Below are positions 56,001 to 64,000 of a stretch of 64,000 bases of DNA, piece by piece. Below the pieces are notes generated by a model. It saw only the letters and a list, made by a program, of their open reading frames with translations, searched no databases and had not been told where the DNA came from. The translations under genes and the position numbers were made by a program. This DNA comes from Taibaiella soli (GTDB taxonomy: Bacteria > Bacteroidota > Bacteroidia > Chitinophagales > Chitinophagaceae): NCBI RefSeq assembly GCF_003236175.1, contig NZ_QKTW01000002.1, forward strand, positions 1 through 64,000, in the 5' to 3' direction. How positions within the stretch are numbered: position 1 is the first letter of the stretch; every line of letters starts with the position of its first letter.

Positions 56001-57330
56001 CGGTCGTACCGGTGAGGTGCGTATCGTAGACGTTACCAACGATCGTCTGATGATCACAAACAACATTCCTTACGGTTCTATCCTGAAAGTAAAAGACGGA
56101 CAGAAAGTAGCGAAAGGCGATGTGCTTTGTACATGGGATCCGTTTAACGCGATTATCCTTTCTGAAATCAGCGGTAACGTTCGTTTCGAAAACGTAATCG
56201 AAGGTGTTACTTACCGTGAAGAAGCGGATGAACAAACAGGTCACCGTGAGAAAGTGGTAATTGAAACCAAAGACAAAACTAAAATCCCTGCGATCCTCGT
56301 TGAAGGCAAGGAAATCAAGTCATATAACCTTCCGGTAGGTTCACACATCGTTGTAGAAGACGGTGAAGGTGTACACAACGGTCAGGTACTCGTTAAGATC
56401 CCACGTGTGATGGGTCGTAGCCGAGATATCACGGGTGGTCTGCCTCGCGTAACAGAATTGTTTGAGGCACGTAACCCAAGTAACCCAGCTGTAGTAGCAG
56501 AAATCGACGGTGTAGTTTCTTTCGGTAACATTAAACGTGGTAACCGTGAAATCATCGTAGAAAGCCGCGAAGGCCTGGTGAAAAAATATCTCGTTCCGCT
56601 GACACGCCACATCATGGTTCAGGACGGTGACTTCGTAAAAGCTGGTACTTCATTGTCTGATGGTGCTACAACTCCGAGCGATATCCTTTCTATTAAAGGT
56701 CCGTTCGCTGTACAAGAGTACCTGGTAAATGAGATCCAGGAAGTTTACCGCTTACAGGGTGTAAAAATCAACGATAAGCACATTGAGGTGATTGTTCGCC
56801 AGATGATGCGTAAGGTAACAATCATCGATCCGGGAGACACTAAATTCCTCGAAGACGATACAGTTGATAAATTCGATTTCATGATCGAAAACGACTGGAT
56901 CTTCGACAAGAAAGTGATTACCGATGCTGGTGATTCTGAAAGACTGCATCCGGGCCAGATCGCAATGCTGCGTGAAATCCGCGAAGAAAACAGTATCCTC
57001 CGTCGTTCTGATAAGAATCCGATCCAATACCGCGACGCACAATCAGCTACATCAGCTCCGTTGCTGCAAGGTATCACGAAGGCTTCACTCGGTACGCACA
57101 GCTGGATCTCTGCTGCTTCGTTCCAGGAAACAACGAAAGTATTGTCTCAGGCGTCGATCAACGGTAAATCAGATGATCTGATGGGCTTGAAAGAAAACGT
57201 TATCACAGGTAACCTGATCCCAGCTGGTACTGGTATGCGTGAACTGAACGACGTTGTCGTAGGCTCTAAAGAAGAATTTGAACTGTTGCTCGCAAGCAAA
57301 GACGTACTGCAGTTTGACGAAGAAGAATAG
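53008..57330 (+). CDS. rpoC: RNA polymerase subunit beta prime
   Basis: A 1440-residue subunit. The N-terminal zinc ribbon is [20 protein letters not shown], the catalytic magnesium loop is [13 protein letters not shown], and the second zinc site is [13 protein letters not shown]. The trigger-loop region has [20 protein letters not shown] and TLRTFHVGG. The C-terminal [20 protein letters not shown] is standard. Length fits Bacteroidota. It follows rpoB after 227 bases and is terminated by a hairpin near 57355. Confidence 0.97.
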   Translation: MAIKKDNRPKSGFNKITISLASPDAILDRSYGEVLKPETINYRTYKPERDGLFCEKIFGPVKDYECYCGKYKRIRYKGIVCDRCGVEVTEKKVRRERMGHIKLVVPIVHIWYFKSLPNKIGYLLGTGSKRLESIVYYERYVVIQGGEAEDLIRQKLNLRDSEKTELQQLTEDEYLEILDSISKENQHLPEEDPNKFIAKMGAEAVHTMLSRIDLDQLSYDLRNAAANETSQQRKQEALKRLSVVEAFRDANTRVENRLEWMVMQYLPVIPPELRPLVPLDGGRFASSDLNDLYRRVIIRNNRLKRLIEIKAPEVILRNEKRMLQEAVDSLFDNSRKSNAVKAEGGRALKSLSDVLKGKQGRFRQNLLGKRVDYSGRSVIVVGPEMKLHECGLPKDMAAELFKPFIIRKLIERGIVKTVKSAKKLVERKESVVWDILENVLKGHPVLLNRAPTLHRLSIQAFQPRLIEGKAIQLHPLVCSAFNADFDGDQMAVHVPLSHAAILEAQLLMLASHNILNPQNGTPITLPSQDMVLGLYYISKGKKTMGDVVVKGEGKAFYSAEEVIIAHNEGRVDLHAWIKVKADVRTKDGSLERQLIETTVGRVLFNQFVPKTNGYVNALLTKKSLREIIGNILKNTNIPQTVQFLDDIKTLGFRTAFRGGLSFNPADLTIPEVKEELIAAAQGEVEEVWDNYNMGLITNNERYNQIIDIWSRVDTRVTETLIREMANDKQGFNSVYMMLDSGARGSKQQVKQLAGLRGLMAKPRRSGSTGSEIIENPILSNFKTGLSVLEYFISTHGARKGLADTALKTADAGYLTRRLVDVAQDVVINDEDCGTLRGIATSALKDNEEIVEPLYDRILGRTSLHDVFDPHTDELLVAAGSEITEDIAKAIEDSAIDTVEIRSVLTCEARRGVCSKCYGKNLATGYMAQRGDAVGIIAAQSIGEPGTQLTLRTFHVGGVASSSATDSNLAARFDGTIQFDGLRTTKYTDVEGEEQVMVIGRTGEVRIVDVTNDRLMITNNIPYGSILKVKDGQKVAKGDVLCTWDPFNAIILSEISGNVRFENVIEGVTYREEADEQTGHREKVVIETKDKTKIPAILVEGKEIKSYNLPVGSHIVVEDGEGVHNGQVLVKIPRVMGRSRDITGGLPRVTELFEARNPSNPAVVAEIDGVVSFGNIKRGNREIIVESREGLVKKYLVPLTRHIMVQDGDFVKAGTSLSDGATTPSDILSIKGPFAVQEYLVNEIQEVYRLQGVKINDKHIEVIVRQMMRKVTIIDPGDTKFLEDDTVDKFDFMIENDWIFDKKVITDAGDSERLHPGQIAMLREIREENSILRRSDKNPIQYRDAQSATSAPLLQGITKASLGTHSWISAASFQETTKVLSQASINGKSDDLMGLKENVITGNLIPAGTGMRELNDVVVGSKEEFELLLASKDVLQFDEEE

Positions 57331-57354
57331 TAATAATAATTGGACTTACATAGT

Positions 57355-57380
57355 GAAAGGCTGCCTTAGGGTAGCCTTTC
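57355..57380 (+). terminator. Terminator-like hairpin after rpoC
   Basis: GAAAGGCT pairs with AGCCTTTC around GCCTTAGGGT; the following bases are GTCGTT with no good T-run, so it may need Rho or act as a processing site. Confidence 0.5.
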
Positions 57381-57399
57381 GTCGTTAATAGGTTAATAA

Positions 57400-57740
57400 G
57401 TTGATACGTCGCGATGGTCAGAAATAACCATAACAGTCGTTGTCTGGAATCGTTGTGTACAACGTTTCATAGCGAGATACGAAGCAATCTGCACGTATTT
57501 GAGTGCAGCTCGTGTTATGGTGCAGGCTGCTTCCTCCGTCGCAGTGACGCCCGTGTTATGAATAAAAACAGGGGCGTGTTAAATAGTAGCAGTGACGATG
57601 AAATGTGCGACGCAACTCAGGTCTGATCGGAGTAGAAATGTTGGTGGCAAAGAAAAGTTATTAAATCTCATGAGCATTGACGTTTGACTTTTCACGTTTC
57701 ACGAAACGTGACCATTCATCATTGACCATTGACTATTCAC
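57400..57740. repeat. Decayed intergenic repeats
   Basis: The gap between rpoC and the LytS gene (57331-57863) holds no convincing gene. It contains a degenerate copy of the widespread motif GCGAGATACGAAGCAATCTG (57470-57490), a sequence around 57590-57660 that recurs near 59660-59735, and TTGACGTTTGACTTTTCACG near 57680, which recurs near 62128. These are dispersed non-coding repeats. Confidence 0.55.
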
Positions 57741-57863
57741 CGTAAAAGTCGCAGGAATCCGCCCCTTCGCCGTTATTATCGTTCTGTACATATTGTCATC
57801 GCGGATATTTGCTTGAAAATATTGTAGCTTAAAGGAAAGCTATTCTGCTAAACTGAAAACAAA

Positions 57864-58898
57864 ATGAAAAGCAAGCCTTGGTTGATAGTGGTACTGCATG
57901 TACTGTGCTGGTTGCTTTACCTGTCACTGCCGTTTATGTTCCGTCCGTCGCATAATTTTCATCATGGACCGGGTGCAATGCCGCCAATGCCGCACCGGGA
58001 TGAAGGTTTCAATTATTTGTCGATTGCGACGAATGGGTTGTTGATACCGTTGTTTTATTTAAACCTCAATTGGCTGCTGCCGAAATTTTTGACGACGAGA
58101 AAATACGGAGCATTTTGGGTTTCGCAGCTGGCGCTGCTTGGCGTTTATTTCGGATCAGTGGAATTAATACTTTGGATTGCAAATCCGATTCGGCACGCAC
58201 CGTTTTTTATGCAGCTCATTAATTATTTTACCGTGACGATGGTAGCGATCTGTTATCGTTTGCTGGTAGATAATGCAGAGCGGGAGCGTGTTCAGAAAGA
58301 CAAAGAAACGGAGCATCTGAAATCGGAATTATTGTTTCTGCGCTGGCAGATCAGTCCCCATTTTTTGTTTAACGTGCTGAACAATCTGGTGGCTCTTGCG
58401 CGTATGAAATCAGAGAAGATGGAGCCGATGCTGCTGCAGCTTTCTACGCTGATGCGATACATGCTTTATGAAACCGATGATCGCAAAGTGCAGCTTTATC
58501 GCGAAGCCGAATACCTGCAAAGTTATATTGCGCTGCAGAGTCTGCGTTTTGGAAACGATGTAAAAGCACATGTGCATATTGACGTACCGGAGCAAACTGT
58601 TTATCATATAGAACCGATGCTGCTGATTCCATTCGTCGAAAATGCGTTCAAACATGGTACTGGACTCGTTGATAATCCCGAAATTTATGTAGAGATGATC
58701 CTTAAAGACAGTCTTTTGTTTTTTGAGGTGAAAAATAAATACATGCCGCGTCCGCAGGACAGCAAGGACGAAACGCATGGTGTGGGCCTGATGAATGTGC
58801 AGAGAAGGCTTAACTTGTTGTATGAAGACAAGTACGACCTCAATGTACGTATTGCAGACGGCTGGTTTGTGTCACTTTTAAAAATTGATCTTGCCTGA
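57864..58898 (+). CDS. LytS-type sensor histidine kinase
   Basis: A 344-residue membrane kinase. Four membrane segments fill residues 5-150, with a histidine-rich loop HNFHHGPGAMPPMPHR after the first. A coiled coil follows (ERERVQKDKETEHLKSELLF), then the His_kinase domain with WQISPHFLFNVLNNLVAL carrying the phospho-accepting histidine, and the ATP-binding part IPFVENAFKHG and GVGLMNVQRRL. It controls the LytTR regulator, whose start overlaps its stop (TGATG). The histidine-rich loop might sense metal ions; that is a guess. Confidence 0.9.
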   Translation: MKSKPWLIVVLHVLCWLLYLSLPFMFRPSHNFHHGPGAMPPMPHRDEGFNYLSIATNGLLIPLFYLNLNWLLPKFLTTRKYGAFWVSQLALLGVYFGSVELILWIANPIRHAPFFMQLINYFTVTMVAICYRLLVDNAERERVQKDKETEHLKSELLFLRWQISPHFLFNVLNNLVALARMKSEKMEPMLLQLSTLMRYMLYETDDRKVQLYREAEYLQSYIALQSLRFGNDVKAHVHIDVPEQTVYHIEPMLLIPFVENAFKHGTGLVDNPEIYVEMILKDSLLFFEVKNKYMPRPQDSKDETHGVGLMNVQRRLNLLYEDKYDLNVRIADGWFVSLLKIDLA

Positions 58899-59629
58899 TG
58901 TTAAGTTGTATAATAGTTGATGACGAGCCGCTGGCACTTGATTTGCTCGAAGACAATATTGGTAAAATTCCGTTTCTGGAATTGAAGGGTCGTTGTAAAT
59001 CGGCAACCGAAGCGTTGACAGTTTTACAGAACGATAGCATCGATCTGGTGTTTTGCGATATTCAGATGCCAGGCTTAAATGGTTTGCAGCTGATCCGTTC
59101 ATTGGTGACACCACCGATGTTTATTATGATCACAGCATATGAAAATTATGCGGTAGAAGGTTTCAATCTTGATGTGGTAGATTATCTGCTCAAGCCTGTT
59201 TCCTTTGATCGTTTTCTGCGTGCCTGCAATAAGGCGCTGGAGAAAAGTAATAGTCGCAATGCGGTGAAAGCTGCACCAGTAAGCAAATCTGAAGAAATAC
59301 CGACGCCTGGTTATATTTTTCTGCCGGTTGATTATAGCATGGTGAAAATTATGCTGAGTGAAGTCCGTATGATAGAAGCACTGAAAGACTACATCAAAAT
59401 ACATTTTACAAATCATGCCAAACGCCCGCTGCTGGTGCGCATGAGTATGAAAGCAATGGAAGAGATGCTGCCGGGTGCAGCCTTTATCCGTATTCATAAA
59501 TCGTACATTGTAAGTATTGGTGAAATATCCGCCATCCGGAAAAATGCGCTTTATATCAATGAACTGGAATTACCGATTGGTGAACAGTACAAAGATGCGG
59601 TGCTGAAACTTACTTCGCGTCCTATATAA
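58898..59629 (+). CDS. LytTR-family response regulator
   Basis: A 243-residue regulator. Receiver domain residues 1-120 have D8/D9, phospho-accepting D54 in VFCDIQMPGLNG and K99 in DYLLKPV. The LytTR DNA-binding domain fills about 145-240 (DYSMVKIMLSEVRMIEALKDY, then FIRIHKSYIVSIGEISAIRKN). It binds DNA as a dimer at repeated sites. It overlaps the kinase gene by one base, so the pair is translationally coupled. Target genes are unknown; no LytTR-like repeats were evident nearby. Confidence 0.93.
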   Translation: MLSCIIVDDEPLALDLLEDNIGKIPFLELKGRCKSATEALTVLQNDSIDLVFCDIQMPGLNGLQLIRSLVTPPMFIMITAYENYAVEGFNLDVVDYLLKPVSFDRFLRACNKALEKSNSRNAVKAAPVSKSEEIPTPGYIFLPVDYSMVKIMLSEVRMIEALKDYIKIHFTNHAKRPLLVRMSMKAMEEMLPGAAFIRIHKSYIVSIGEISAIRKNALYINELELPIGEQYKDAVLKLTSRPI

Positions 59630-59639
59630 TTATAATTGT

Positions 59640-59740
59640 GAGTGCGCATATGACTTCATTATGGTAATACTGGCGATGAAGTGTGCGACGCAAGGATGCT
59701 AAACCGGAGTGGTAGTGCTGGTGGCAAAAGTTTGTTAGTT
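59640..59740. repeat. Dispersed non-coding repeat copy
   Basis: The segment GGCGATGAAGTGTGCGACGC (59672-59691) through CTGGTGGCAAAAG matches, with substitutions, the sequence GACGATGAAATGTGCGACGC (57594-57613) through TTGGTGGCAAAG. The two copies flank the LytS/LytTR pair. No reading frame is shared between them. Confidence 0.6.
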
Positions 59741-59883
59741 TCTATAAATTGGAATATAGTGTCGTCGTGACGCCGTGAGAAAATCCGCTACAATAAACAT
59801 CGCGGAAATCGGGTATTTTGTCGCAATACGCGAAAATCGCGCTGCGCTTGCATTTAGTTTTGGACGCATCACATCATTCCGAA

Positions 59884-60675
59884 ATGAAACCGTTCATCAC
59901 TTTGCTTTGCGCAGCCGTTTGTTTTTCATCCATATCATTTGCAAAGTCTAAAAAAAATACCGCAGGAATCTGGCAGTCGACATCAATACGCATTGATGGA
60001 AATAATGACGACTGGCCGCTTTCTTATCCATGGTATAGTTCACAGGGAGCGCTTGCGTATAGCGTGAGCAACGACGATTCATCTCTTTATGTTACCGTGA
60101 AAAGCGGTAGCTGGAGCCAGATAAGAATGCTTAATGCCGGTTTTTCTTTAAAAATAGATACTTCAGGAAAGCGAAATCCTGCAACTGCAATTCATTTTCC
60201 GGTAACACCAAAAGCACAGCCAGACACCGTTTGGCGGATTGTTCCGCCTTCAGAAGATCAGCTCGTTTTGCGTGAAGATGTGATGCTTGAAGGTTTTAAA
60301 GACTGTAATGGCATGACTTTTATTAAAGAGAAGAATAGCTGTGGAATTGAGATTGCGCTTGGGTTTGACGCCTATCACGAATTAGTTTGGGAAGCCAGGA
60401 TACCGTTCAGTGCATTTTACAAAAATCATTTGGCGCCCGCTGATGCAGGTAAAAAAATAATGCTGTGCCTGGAATTGAATTCCATGAAAATGGCGCTGCA
60501 TCCTGACGGAGAAATACCGCCACTTCCGCCAGGTGGTGGGGAAATGGGCGAAATGCCTCCTGGTGGCGGTCCTGATGGCGGCGGTGGTATGGGGTTTCCA
60601 CCACCCGATATGAATCTGCGTGCTCAGTTTCCGATTAAAATCTGGCAACCAATTACACTGGCTTTTAAAGAATGA
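59884..60675 (+). CDS. Secreted CBM9-like protein
   Basis: A 263-residue exported protein (signal peptide MKPFITLLCAAVCFSSISFA). The mature part begins STSIRIDGNNDDWPLSYPWY, the 'DGxxDDW' start seen in CBM9/DOMON-like domains, followed by LAYSVSNDDSSLYVTVKSG and GFSLKIDTSGKRNPAT, a pattern shared with carbohydrate- or heme-binding beta sandwiches. The C-terminus is a glycine/proline/methionine-rich tail (PPGGGEMGEMPPGGGPDGGG) and a last strand. The start at 59884 is supported by the signal peptide; a frame from 59818 is non-coding in character. It is not otherwise recognised. Confidence 0.65.
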   Translation: MKPFITLLCAAVCFSSISFAKSKKNTAGIWQSTSIRIDGNNDDWPLSYPWYSSQGALAYSVSNDDSSLYVTVKSGSWSQIRMLNAGFSLKIDTSGKRNPATAIHFPVTPKAQPDTVWRIVPPSEDQLVLREDVMLEGFKDCNGMTFIKEKNSCGIEIALGFDAYHELVWEARIPFSAFYKNHLAPADAGKKIMLCLELNSMKMALHPDGEIPPLPPGGGEMGEMPPGGGPDGGGGMGFPPPDMNLRAQFPIKIWQPITLAFKE

Positions 60676-60703
60676 TCCTTTCGTTCATTTGGTTAATAAG
60701 CAG

Positions 60704-60731
60704 GCGGAGCAATATTTTGCTCCGTTTTTTT
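60704..60731 (+). terminator. Intrinsic terminator
   Basis: CGGAGCAA pairs with TTGCTCCG around TATTT, followed by seven Ts. Confidence 0.85.
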
Positions 60732-60749
60732 ATAGTGTATCTTTAGTAG

Positions 60750-61364
60750 ATGGATGAAGCAATGAAACAACACTGGGAAAAAGTGTATGCAACCAAGACG
60801 CCTGAAGAAGTAAGCTGGACGCAGGCTAAGCCGGAAACTTCACTTCGTTTTATACACAGCTTTAATGTGCAGAAGGATGCTGCGATTATAGATATTGGCG
60901 GTGGTGACAGTAAGCTGGTAGATTTTTTGCTAGAAGAGGGATATAGTAATATTACTGTACTGGATATTTCGGAACAAGCTGTAATCCGTGCCCAGAAAAG
61001 GTTAGGGGAGCATGCTGGTAAGGTGAAATGGATCGTGAGTGATATCGTTGATTTCGTTCCCGACACTACTTATGATATATGGCATGATAGGGCTGCATTT
61101 CATTTTATGAATACGGATGAGATGGTGGCGCGTTATATACAGAATATGAAACAAGCAGTGAAAAATGGTTATGCTGTTATTGGTACATTTTCCGAACAAG
61201 GACCTAAGAAGTGCAGTGGGATAGAGATACGGCAATACAATCAGCAGCGTTTGTCTACAATTTTACAACCAGAATTTAGCAATATAGCGTGCGTTATTGA
61301 AGACCATACAACACCATTTCAAACACAACAAAATTTCCTTTTTTGCAGTTTTAAAAGGGGGTGA
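60750..61364 (+). CDS. Class I SAM-dependent methyltransferase
   Basis: A 204-residue methyltransferase starting HWEKVYATKTPEEVSWTQ, with motif I IIDIGGGDSKLVDFLLEEGY, strand-2 acidic residue at TVLDIS, and DIVDFVPDTTYDIWHDRAAF in motifs II-III. These proteins in Bacteroidota are often linked to thiopurine/tellurite-type detoxification or small-molecule methylation; no substrate can be named. It stands alone between the CBM9-like gene and HU. Confidence 0.85.
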   Translation: MDEAMKQHWEKVYATKTPEEVSWTQAKPETSLRFIHSFNVQKDAAIIDIGGGDSKLVDFLLEEGYSNITVLDISEQAVIRAQKRLGEHAGKVKWIVSDIVDFVPDTTYDIWHDRAAFHFMNTDEMVARYIQNMKQAVKNGYAVIGTFSEQGPKKCSGIEIRQYNQQRLSTILQPEFSNIACVIEDHTTPFQTQQNFLFCSFKRG

Positions 61365-61440
61365 TACCCCTGAAAACCCCGTTTTTAGGCACTTTTTATC
61401 CACAGAATGTATTTTTATTGTGAATTATTGCACGAAAAAC

Positions 61441-61471
61441 TTGACAGTTTGAAAAAATGAATTAATTTTTG
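61441..61471 (+). promoter_or_regulatory. Probable promoter for HU
   Basis: TTG at 61441-61443, 19-base spacer, then TAATTTTTG (61463-61471), which is the -7 box with one extra base. It lies 40 bases before the HU start. Confidence 0.5.
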
Positions 61472-61511
61472 TCTCGAAATCATTTTTAATTAAAACAAAA
61501 CATTAAAAATT

Positions 61512-61805
61512 ATGAATAAGGCAGAACTGGTAGAACAGATTTCCAAAGATGCTGGTATTACTAAAGCACAAGCTAACGACGCTCTGGATGCTTTCACTGA
61601 CGCGGTAATGGGTACCTTGAAAAAAGGTGACAAAGTTACGCTGGTAGGTTTCGGTACTTTCTCTGTAACTCAAAGAGCAGCTCGTAACGGTCGTAACCCA
61701 CAGACTGGCGAAGTGATCAAAATCAAGGCTTCAAAAAGCCCTAAATTCAAAGCAGGTAAAGACTTCGCTGAGAAAATCGCTGGTGCGAAAAAAGCTAAAA
61801 AATAG
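61512..61805 (+). CDS. hup: HU-family DNA-binding protein
   Basis: A 97-residue nucleoid protein: [20 protein letters not shown], then [20 protein letters not shown], and the beta arm [20 protein letters not shown] with the intercalating proline. The C-terminal [20 protein letters not shown] is slightly longer and more basic than E. coli HU. Abundant architectural protein that bends DNA. It has its own promoter and terminator. Confidence 0.96.
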   Translation: MNKAELVEQISKDAGITKAQANDALDAFTDAVMGTLKKGDKVTLVGFGTFSVTQRAARNGRNPQTGEVIKIKASKSPKFKAGKDFAEKIAGAKKAKK

Positions 61806-61827
61806 TAGCACACTATAAGAGATGGAA

Positions 61828-61856
61828 AAAGCAAGGCTGATGGCCTTGCTTTTTTT
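61828..61856 (+). terminator. Intrinsic terminator
   Basis: AGCAAGGC pairs with GGCCTTGCT around TGAT, followed by seven Ts. It ends the HU gene. Confidence 0.85.
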
Positions 61857-62225
61857 ATGTACGATAATTAAAAGTCAAAATTCAAAATTCAAAAATCAAA
61901 ACCAGTATAACCGCGAGCAGTGACTTTTTTGTCGTGTGTAGAAATGAAACGTCTGATGTTTCATTTCTTTGAGTTGAGGGATTTGTTTTCCAGGTCGTTT
62001 CATTCTTCTTCGCTACGACGCAATTAACGCCTCTGCTACTCGCGTTTGTCTCGCTGAGTTCTGATGGCATAGGACCTAAAACAATACTTTCCGTTGAGCG
62101 GTATTAAAAACAGGTGGCGGGGATTATTGACGTTTGACTTTTCACGTTTGACCATTCACCACGTTCAAAATCAGCCATCAGGAAATCAGCCCTCCGCGAT
62201 TTTGTCAAATCAGTATCTTTAATTT
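61857..62225. other. Intergenic region with dispersed repeats
   Basis: About 370 bases without a gene. It holds runs of CAAAATTCAAAATTCAAAAA type (61876-61900), a hairpin AGAAATGAAAC…GTTTCATTTCT near 61940-61970, the GACGTTTGACTTTTCACGTT sequence that also occurs near 57680, and an ATCAGCCATCAGGAAATCAG element (62170-62190). No promoter box was found upstream of the next gene. Confidence 0.4.
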
Positions 62226-63206
62226 ATGAAACACGTATCTATACTGGTTCCGCACGGACATACGAGTTTATCCAACATTGAAGGAACACACCAGATTCTT
62301 TCCGAGGTAAATAAACAAATGGCAGCGATGGATCGTTCGCCGCTATTCCAGATACAGCTCGTGGGGCTTGAAAAGGCTACAACGCAGACCAATGGCTTGT
62401 TTACCGTTAATCCAGACGTGCTTGTCGGAGCTGTTGCGAAAACAGATCTCATCATCATTCCCGCGATTCACGGCAATCCGCAGGTGGCAGTTGAAAACAA
62501 CAAAGCATTTCTTCCGTGGATTGTAAGCCAATACCGTGGCGGAGCAGAAGTGGCCAGCTTTTGTATCGGTGCATTTTTTCTTGCAGCTACCGGATTGTTG
62601 CACGGTAAACAATGCGCCACGCATTGGGTTGCAGCGAATGAATTTCGTCAGATGTTTCCGGAAGTGAATCTCGTGGATCATAAAATCATGACCGAAGAAG
62701 ACGGGATTTATACCAGCGGTGGTGCGTATTCTTACCTTAATTTACTCATCTATCTTATAGAGAAATTTGCAGGCCGTGATGTGGCCATTCTTATTTCCAA
62801 GGCTTTTATGATTGATATCGACCGGCTGAGTCAGTCGCCGTTTATCATTTTCCAGGGGCAGAAAGAACATGAAGATGAACAAATCAAAAAAGCGCAGGAT
62901 TTTATCGAACATAATTTTCAGGAGCGCATTACGGTAGATCAGCTGGCAGATATGCTGGCATTGGGTCGCAGAAGTCTGGAGCGCCGTTTCAAAAAAGCAA
63001 CCAGTAATACGGTGAGTGAATATATTCAACGTGTAAAAGTAGAAGCCGCGAAAAAAAATCTGGAAAGCGGCCGCAAGAATATTAATGAAGTGATGTACGA
63101 AGTTGGCTATTCTGATGTAAAAGCATTTCGTACCGTCTTCCGCAAAACAACAGGCCTTTCACCATTAGAGTACCGGAATAAATACAATAAGATGTCTGCT
63201 GTCTGA
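62226..63206 (+). CDS. GlxA-type AraC-family transcriptional regulator
   Basis: A 326-residue regulator with an N-terminal DJ-1/PfpI-type sensor domain (residues 1-190) and a C-terminal AraC helix-turn-helix domain (about 215-320). The sensor has VASFCIGAFFLAATGLLHGK, where the cysteine sits at the nucleophile elbow of the DJ-1 fold, and ATHWVAANEFRQMFPEVN. The DNA-binding part has RITVDQLADMLALGRRSLER and a second helix at YEVGYSDVKAFRTVFRKTTG. The ligand is unknown. It is a single gene. Confidence 0.9.
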   Translation: MKHVSILVPHGHTSLSNIEGTHQILSEVNKQMAAMDRSPLFQIQLVGLEKATTQTNGLFTVNPDVLVGAVAKTDLIIIPAIHGNPQVAVENNKAFLPWIVSQYRGGAEVASFCIGAFFLAATGLLHGKQCATHWVAANEFRQMFPEVNLVDHKIMTEEDGIYTSGGAYSYLNLLIYLIEKFAGRDVAILISKAFMIDIDRLSQSPFIIFQGQKEHEDEQIKKAQDFIEHNFQERITVDQLADMLALGRRSLERRFKKATSNTVSEYIQRVKVEAAKKNLESGRKNINEVMYEVGYSDVKAFRTVFRKTTGLSPLEYRNKYNKMSAV

Positions 63207-63287
63207 TCGCCGATTTTCTGATTTTACGAAGTGTTTTGGTTTGTTTTCTATTTCCATCAGGAAATCAGAAATCGAAAAAGACAGCGA

Positions 63288-63662
63288 TTATCTGCATTGT
63301 GCTGCTTCTGCAATTGGATTGGCACCATTAGAATCAAGATACGTGTACCCTGCCAGAACCGTGTCTGCAACGCCAGAAACAGATATACTTATCGTGCCGC
63401 CTTTCTGCACGGGAATTAATAATTGCCAGGGAGAAGTAGGATTGTTGACCGTCACAGATCCACTTGCGCCGTAATAAGTAACGGAGTTTATTTTGCTATT
63501 GTTTCCCAACGCCTTTGCTGTGTAAATAATATTGCCACCTGCCGGGGCGGTTTGCGTATTGGCAGTGGCCGTGCAACCATTGTTGTCATCATTCTTATGG
63601 CAGGCCACAATCAATCCGCATAAACAAAACATCGCGATAACCCTTAGTGAGGAAGATTTCAT
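63288..63662 (-). CDS. Small lipoprotein with Ig-like domain
   Basis: A 124-residue protein with a lipoprotein signal: VIAMFCLCGLIVACHKNDDN, where C21 would be lipidated (lipobox LIVAC) and the following acidic residues suit surface or outer-membrane retention. The remaining 95 residues are beta-rich with the pattern of a small Ig-like fold (GGNIIYTAKALGNNSKINSV … GGTISISVSGVADTVLAGY). Not otherwise recognised. The neighbouring short palindromic repeats near 63204, 63256 and 63695 flank it. Confidence 0.7.
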   Translation of the reverse strand: MKSSSLRVIAMFCLCGLIVACHKNDDNNGCTATANTQTAPAGGNIIYTAKALGNNSKINSVTYYGASGSVTVNNPTSPWQLLIPVQKGGTISISVSGVADTVLAGYTYLDSNGANPIAEAAQCR

Positions 63663-63850
63663 GAAAGGTGTTTTTGGATTCTTTAAGATACGTAAAATCG
63701 CTGATGTCCGATTTTAGGATCGCTGATTTATGATGAGTTATCAGTTGTGTTCCTGATCGCTCCTTCGTCGGGATGGCAAATACAGCAAACACATTTCAAA
63801 TTCATGGACTTTACACATTTTCCTGCCGACTGATTTAACCATTTAACTCT

Positions 63851-64000
63851 TTAATCGAATGCCTGAGTAAGCATAGTGATGTCCAGCTTCTTCATTTTAA
63901 ACATAGCTTCCATAACACGTTTGGTCTTCTCCGTGTCTTTGTCTCTCAGCATTTCACCTAACACATTTGGAACGATTTGCCAGGATACGCCGTATTTATC
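63851..64000 (-). CDS. PhnB-type VOC/glyoxalase-fold protein (partial)
   Basis: The last 49 codons of a gene that runs past the window edge, ending at 63851. The end reads DKYGVSWQIVPNVLGEML, then DKDTEKTKRVMEAMFKMKKL and DITMLTQAF, which is the typical C-terminus of PhnB/3-demethylubiquinone methyltransferase-like VOC proteins. Only this tail is present, so the full length and start are unknown. Confidence 0.8.
   Translation of the reverse strand, partial: DKYGVSWQIVPNVLGEMLRDKDTEKTKRVMEAMFKMKKLDITMLTQAFD

Noticed and set aside
57414-57626. A 70-codon frame between rpoC and lytS
   Set aside because: It overlaps the decayed repeats and its translation has no protein-like features.

Overview
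The window comes from a member of the Bacteroidota, most likely the Chitinophagia/Chitinophagales. Three things point there. Several secreted proteins carry type IX secretion (T9SS) C-terminal sorting modules preceded by the 'LDWNTASE...IERSSNGG' Ig-like module common in that class. Promoters fit the Bacteroidota pattern TTG-N19-21-TAnnTTTG, seen cleanly before rpoB, trx and two T9SS genes. The housekeeping proteins (PurA, DnaE, Ffh, S16, RpoB, RpoC, HU) are of Bacteroidota type. No rRNA gene, complete tRNA gene or CRISPR array was seen.

Layout. (1) 1-4.8 kb: right end of an integrative element, all on the minus strand: tyrosine integrase, a protein of unknown function, an excisionase-like HTH protein, a P4/D5-type primase-helicase, nested inverted repeats that could be a replication origin, and a truncated zinc-finger (DUF6371-like) protein. 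The right border is a tRNA 3'-end-like sequence followed by a terminator. (2) 4.9-17.8 kb: an accessory surface-protein region. It holds a decayed histidine-kinase fragment, a PapD/DUF916-like periplasmic chaperone, three small secreted pilin-like beta proteins, two T9SS cargo proteins, a 64-bp tandem repeat array, a 925-residue outer-membrane protein built like a fimbrial usher (Ig domains, beta-barrel, Ig domains), and a tandem pair of related secreted proteins. Together these look like a chaperone-usher-type surface-fibre locus. (3) 17.8-29.8 kb: a DUF2723 membrane protein, a class III Fic protein, an IPExxxVDY-type protein, a band-7 protein, purA, an acidic low-complexity protein, pabB, and a minus-strand cluster (YwbE, acylphosphatase, MORN/TonB_C protein, charged exported protein).

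(4) 29.9-42.9 kb: dnaE, thioredoxin, an MBOAT/SGNH O-acylation pair, a fatty-acid desaturase-like protein, a multi-PAS histidine kinase with a single-domain response regulator, ffh and rpsP. (5) 43-48.3 kb: two tandem paralogous T9SS proteins, each with its own promoter and terminator, then a methyltransferase and a GT39-like/TPR membrane protein. (6) 48.5-57.4 kb: rpoB and rpoC under their own promoter, without the usual upstream ribosomal-protein genes. (7) 57.4-64 kb: a LytS/LytTR two-component pair, a secreted CBM9-like protein, a methyltransferase, HU, a GlxA-type AraC regulator, a lipoprotein, and the end of a PhnB/VOC protein cut by the window edge. The gaps in this last section hold repeated non-coding sequences.
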